A stretch of DNA of 64,000 nucleotides from Anaerolineae bacterium. Lineage in GTDB: Bacteria > Chloroflexota > Anaerolineae > Aggregatilineales > UBA2796. The stretch lies in NCBI GenBank assembly GCA_019637615.1, contig JAHBVJ010000028.1, forward strand, positions 1 through 64,000, in the 5' to 3' direction. This document shows, piece by piece, positions 62,049 to 64,000 of the stretch (its first letter is position 1; each line of letters opens with the position of its first letter). The notes under the pieces are model-generated. The model did no database searches. It worked only from the letters and a program-made list of their open reading frames with translations, and was not told where the DNA came from. A program made the translations under genes and the position numbers.

Positions 62049-63266
62049 CTAACGCAAAGCAGAGCGTTCGCGCAGCAGGGATTCGATCTCATCTACACCC
62101 TTCGCCGCGCCGCCCGCCGCCCGAAACGACTCCCCAATGCGGATTGCTTCGGTTTTGTAGCGCGGATCAGCCAGCAGCTTGTCGGCATTAAGACGGATGG
62201 AGTCGGTCGTCACCTGTGCTTTTTTGAGCAGGAGTCCCGCGCCTAACTCAACTACCCGATTCGCGATGAAACGCTGTTCACCCTGCTGCGGAACGAGCAG
62301 CAGAGGCACTCCGAAATATAGGCCATCGTGGACGCTCCCCAAGCCGCTGTGCGTCACGAACAAGGATGCGTGTCGCAGTACATCGAGCTGGGGCACCCAC
62401 GCATAGATGGCGATGTTAGCGGGCAATGTACCGAATACTGCCGGGTCGATGCGCTTGCCCGTGCTCATGATCACGAATTCGTCGCGACCAGCAAAGGCTT
62501 CGATGCACATTTTGAAGAAGCCTACATCATCATTGTTGATCGTGCCGAGAGAAACATAAATCAACCGCCGTCCAGCGACGCGCTCGAAGGAAAACGACGG
62601 ATCCGTGGGCGCATCGTCCAATGTTCTCCCGATGAAGCGCACATTACTGGCTACGGTGTTGGCATAGGGTTGAAAATATGTCGAGGCGTAACTGAGAACA
62701 AGATCACCTTTGGCATTGAAAATATCAAGTAGACCGGGCGGTGGGACATTGTACTTTTTCCCCAGCGCCCGTGACCGCCGATGGGCTTCCAACCCTTTAT
62801 CAATGTCGGTGAACAGGATAGAGAGCGCCGTGATGAGCATATCACCCTTCAGCAAGGCGCTTGGCGGCGGCGACGCAACTGCCATCAGCGACATTGATAC
62901 CACAGCGGGCAGTTTTGTAATCTGTGCCGCGAATGACCCCCACGGACACGCCGTATCATAGATCAGGTAATCAGGCTTGATTTGGTTCGCCAGCGCCAGC
63001 GCTTCGGGGATCAACTGCTCCGCAGCCATGATTAAGGCCAGTGCGACCTTTTGAGGTCGTTTGCCATCCAAGCCTTCGAAAAAGTCGTTCCCGATGGCGG
63101 AATAGGCACGAAATTCAGCGCCAAGCGCTTCTACGAGGCCGCGAAAGTCCTCCGTGTTAACGAAAATCACGCGGTGCCCACGCCGGACGAGTTCAGCCAC
63201 CAGTGGCAGTGACGGATTGACATGCCCATAGGCCGGAACACTGAAAAACAACGCTGTTGTCATCAT
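62049..63266 (-). CDS. MGT-family glycosyltransferase (GT1, UDP-glucuronosyl/macrolide type)
   Basis: A 405-residue GT-B enzyme. The N-terminal acceptor domain begins TALFFSVPAYGHVNPSLPLV, the start signature of the GT1/MGT group that glycosylates macrolides, antibiotics and lipids. The nucleotide-sugar domain contains LIYVSLGTINND, IYAWVPQLDVLRHASLFVTHSGLGSVHDGLYFGVPLL (quoted in part: WVPQLDVLRHASLFVTHSG) and PQQGEQRFIANRVVELGAG, matching the PSPG-like region. The acceptor is unknown; resistance by drug inactivation and glycolipid synthesis are both possible. ATG 63266 is preceded by AGGGGGGCATGATG. It is 82 bases downstream of rex on the same strand. Confidence 0.88.
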   Translation of the reverse strand: MMTTALFFSVPAYGHVNPSLPLVAELVRRGHRVIFVNTEDFRGLVEALGAEFRAYSAIGNDFFEGLDGKRPQKVALALIMAAEQLIPEALALANQIKPDYLIYDTACPWGSFAAQITKLPAVVSMSLMAVASPPPSALLKGDMLITALSILFTDIDKGLEAHRRSRALGKKYNVPPPGLLDIFNAKGDLVLSYASTYFQPYANTVASNVRFIGRTLDDAPTDPSFSFERVAGRRLIYVSLGTINNDDVGFFKMCIEAFAGRDEFVIMSTGKRIDPAVFGTLPANIAIYAWVPQLDVLRHASLFVTHSGLGSVHDGLYFGVPLLLVPQQGEQRFIANRVVELGAGLLLKKAQVTTDSIRLNADKLLADPRYKTEAIRIGESFRAAGGAAKGVDEIESLLRERSALR

Positions 63267-63348
63267 GCCCCCCTAGCTCGCTTTACGTCAAACACGATAA
63301 ACACGTACCAGCTAAGATGATTGGAACCGTGAGACAGCAGCGATGGCG

Positions 63349-63972
63349 CTAGTCGAGGTAGTAAGTCATCCGCTGGAGGTGCATCACGGGATCGATGTAC
63401 TGGACGTGAACATTTTCCGGCACAATCAAGGTGATAGGCGCATAATTCAGGATGGCGCGCACACCAGCGTTGACCAGTGTATCGCACACTTGCTGCGCCA
63501 CATTGCCGGGAACCGCTAACATGGCGATCCTGACGTTATTGTGGTGCAAAAAGTCGATGAGTTCGCGAATATCACGCACTTTCAAATCGCCGCTGCCAGT
63601 GCCGATCTTTTGCACGTCGTTGTCGAAGACGCCGACCACGCGAAATCCGCGTTCCACGAAGCCGCCGTAATGCGCCAGCGCGCGTCCGAGGTCGCCCGCA
63701 CCGACCACAATCATGGGCCATTCGCGGTTGACCTGAAGAATTTGCTTCAATTGTGTTTGCAGATGGCTGATCTGGTACCCCGTGCCTTGCTTGCCAAATT
63801 CGCCAAAGTGCGAGAGATCCTTACGGATTTGTGCCGAGCTGATCCCTAGCTGATGTCCCAATTCGTGCGATGAGGTGATGGTTTGACCCTGCTGAACCAA
63901 CTGGTTCAGCGCGCGCAAATACAAGGGTAACCGCCCGATCACGATATCAGGAATGTCTGTCACCGACGCCAT
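63349..63972 (-). CDS. rex: Redox-sensing transcriptional repressor Rex
   Basis: A 207-residue Rex. The N-terminal winged helix (about 1-80) includes ITSSHELGHQLGISSAQIRKDL and FGEFGKQGTGY, both diagnostic. The Rossmann domain starts IVVGAGDLGRALAHY and binds NADH; FDNDVQKIG and the C-terminal swapped helix VPENVHVQYIDPVMHLQRM complete the fold. When NADH rises Rex leaves its operators and fermentation or respiration genes are switched on. GGAGGCTGCACA precedes the ATG. No other clear Rex target operator was found in the window. Confidence 0.95.
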   Translation of the reverse strand: MASVTDIPDIVIGRLPLYLRALNQLVQQGQTITSSHELGHQLGISSAQIRKDLSHFGEFGKQGTGYQISHLQTQLKQILQVNREWPMIVVGAGDLGRALAHYGGFVERGFRVVGVFDNDVQKIGTGSGDLKVRDIRELIDFLHHNNVRIAMLAVPGNVAQQVCDTLVNAGVRAILNYAPITLIVPENVHVQYIDPVMHLQRMTYYLD

Positions 63973-64000
63973 TGTGCAGCCTCCAACGGGGATGATGTGT

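Overview
The window looks like chromosomal DNA of a Chloroflexota bacterium, probably close to Anaerolineae. This is an inference from gene content: very long tryptophan-motif/TPR proteins, Thr/Pro-rich membrane phosphatase and VWA/FHA proteins, FG-GAP-like secreted proteins, several stand-alone two-subunit E1 genes, and a zinc-type L33. GC content is moderate. I see no prophage, transposase or CRISPR array.

Layout. 1-3309: translation and secretion genes on the + strand (end of tuf, rpmG, tRNA-Trp, secE, nusG, rplK, rplA), closed by a strong terminator. 3351-12715: a membrane Ser/Thr kinase, an S-adenosylmethionine hydrolase, a MurA with Asp in place of the fosfomycin-reactive Cys, a DinB-like protein, a PIG-L deacetylase, a family 2 glycosyltransferase, an HD-GYP/LuxR fusion and a WD40 lipoprotein. 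12992-15872: two tandem SnoaL-like genes, then a homocysteine methyltransferase-type gene translationally coupled to a DUF1638 gene. 16506-21323: a minus-strand operon with an RsmC-like methyltransferase, 2-oxoacid dehydrogenase E1 alpha, E1 beta and E2, and an FmdB-type zinc ribbon.

21453-32953 is an accessory-looking 11.5 kb block bounded by two inverted ~280 bp noncoding elements. Each element starts at an identical, near-perfect sigma70 promoter pointing inward and carries ten GATC-centred TCAGATCAT/ATGATCTGA repeats. Inside are a GH5-SH3-SH3-M23 fusion, a PAS histidine kinase, a giant beta-helix protein and a regulator fragment that has lost its DNA-binding half.

33169-43021: bactofilin, acyl-CoA ligase, a SelW/Rdx-family selenoprotein read through an in-frame TGA with a SECIS-like hairpin, a polyferredoxin-like membrane protein, and a transmembrane PP2C phosphatase next to a transmembrane VWA/FHA protein. 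43336-53318: MscS-like protein, methyltransferase, P-loop kinase, TPR protein, GNAT, isomerase, cupin, enolase-superfamily enzyme, and a cytochrome P450 divergent from a TetR regulator. 53563-63972: two giant proteins with dozens of Trp-centred short motifs and TPR ends, a macrolide-type glycosyltransferase and Rex.

Several noncoding signals recur: a tandem heptamer (ACTNAGS) at six clear places, often abutting a Shine-Dalgarno sequence; a two-hairpin REP-like element at two or three places; and long perfect palindromes near 14.07 kb and 47.78 kb. The strongest candidates for undescribed biology are the paired GATC-rich inverted elements, the Trp-motif scaffold pair and the selenoprotein that a standard gene caller would truncate.
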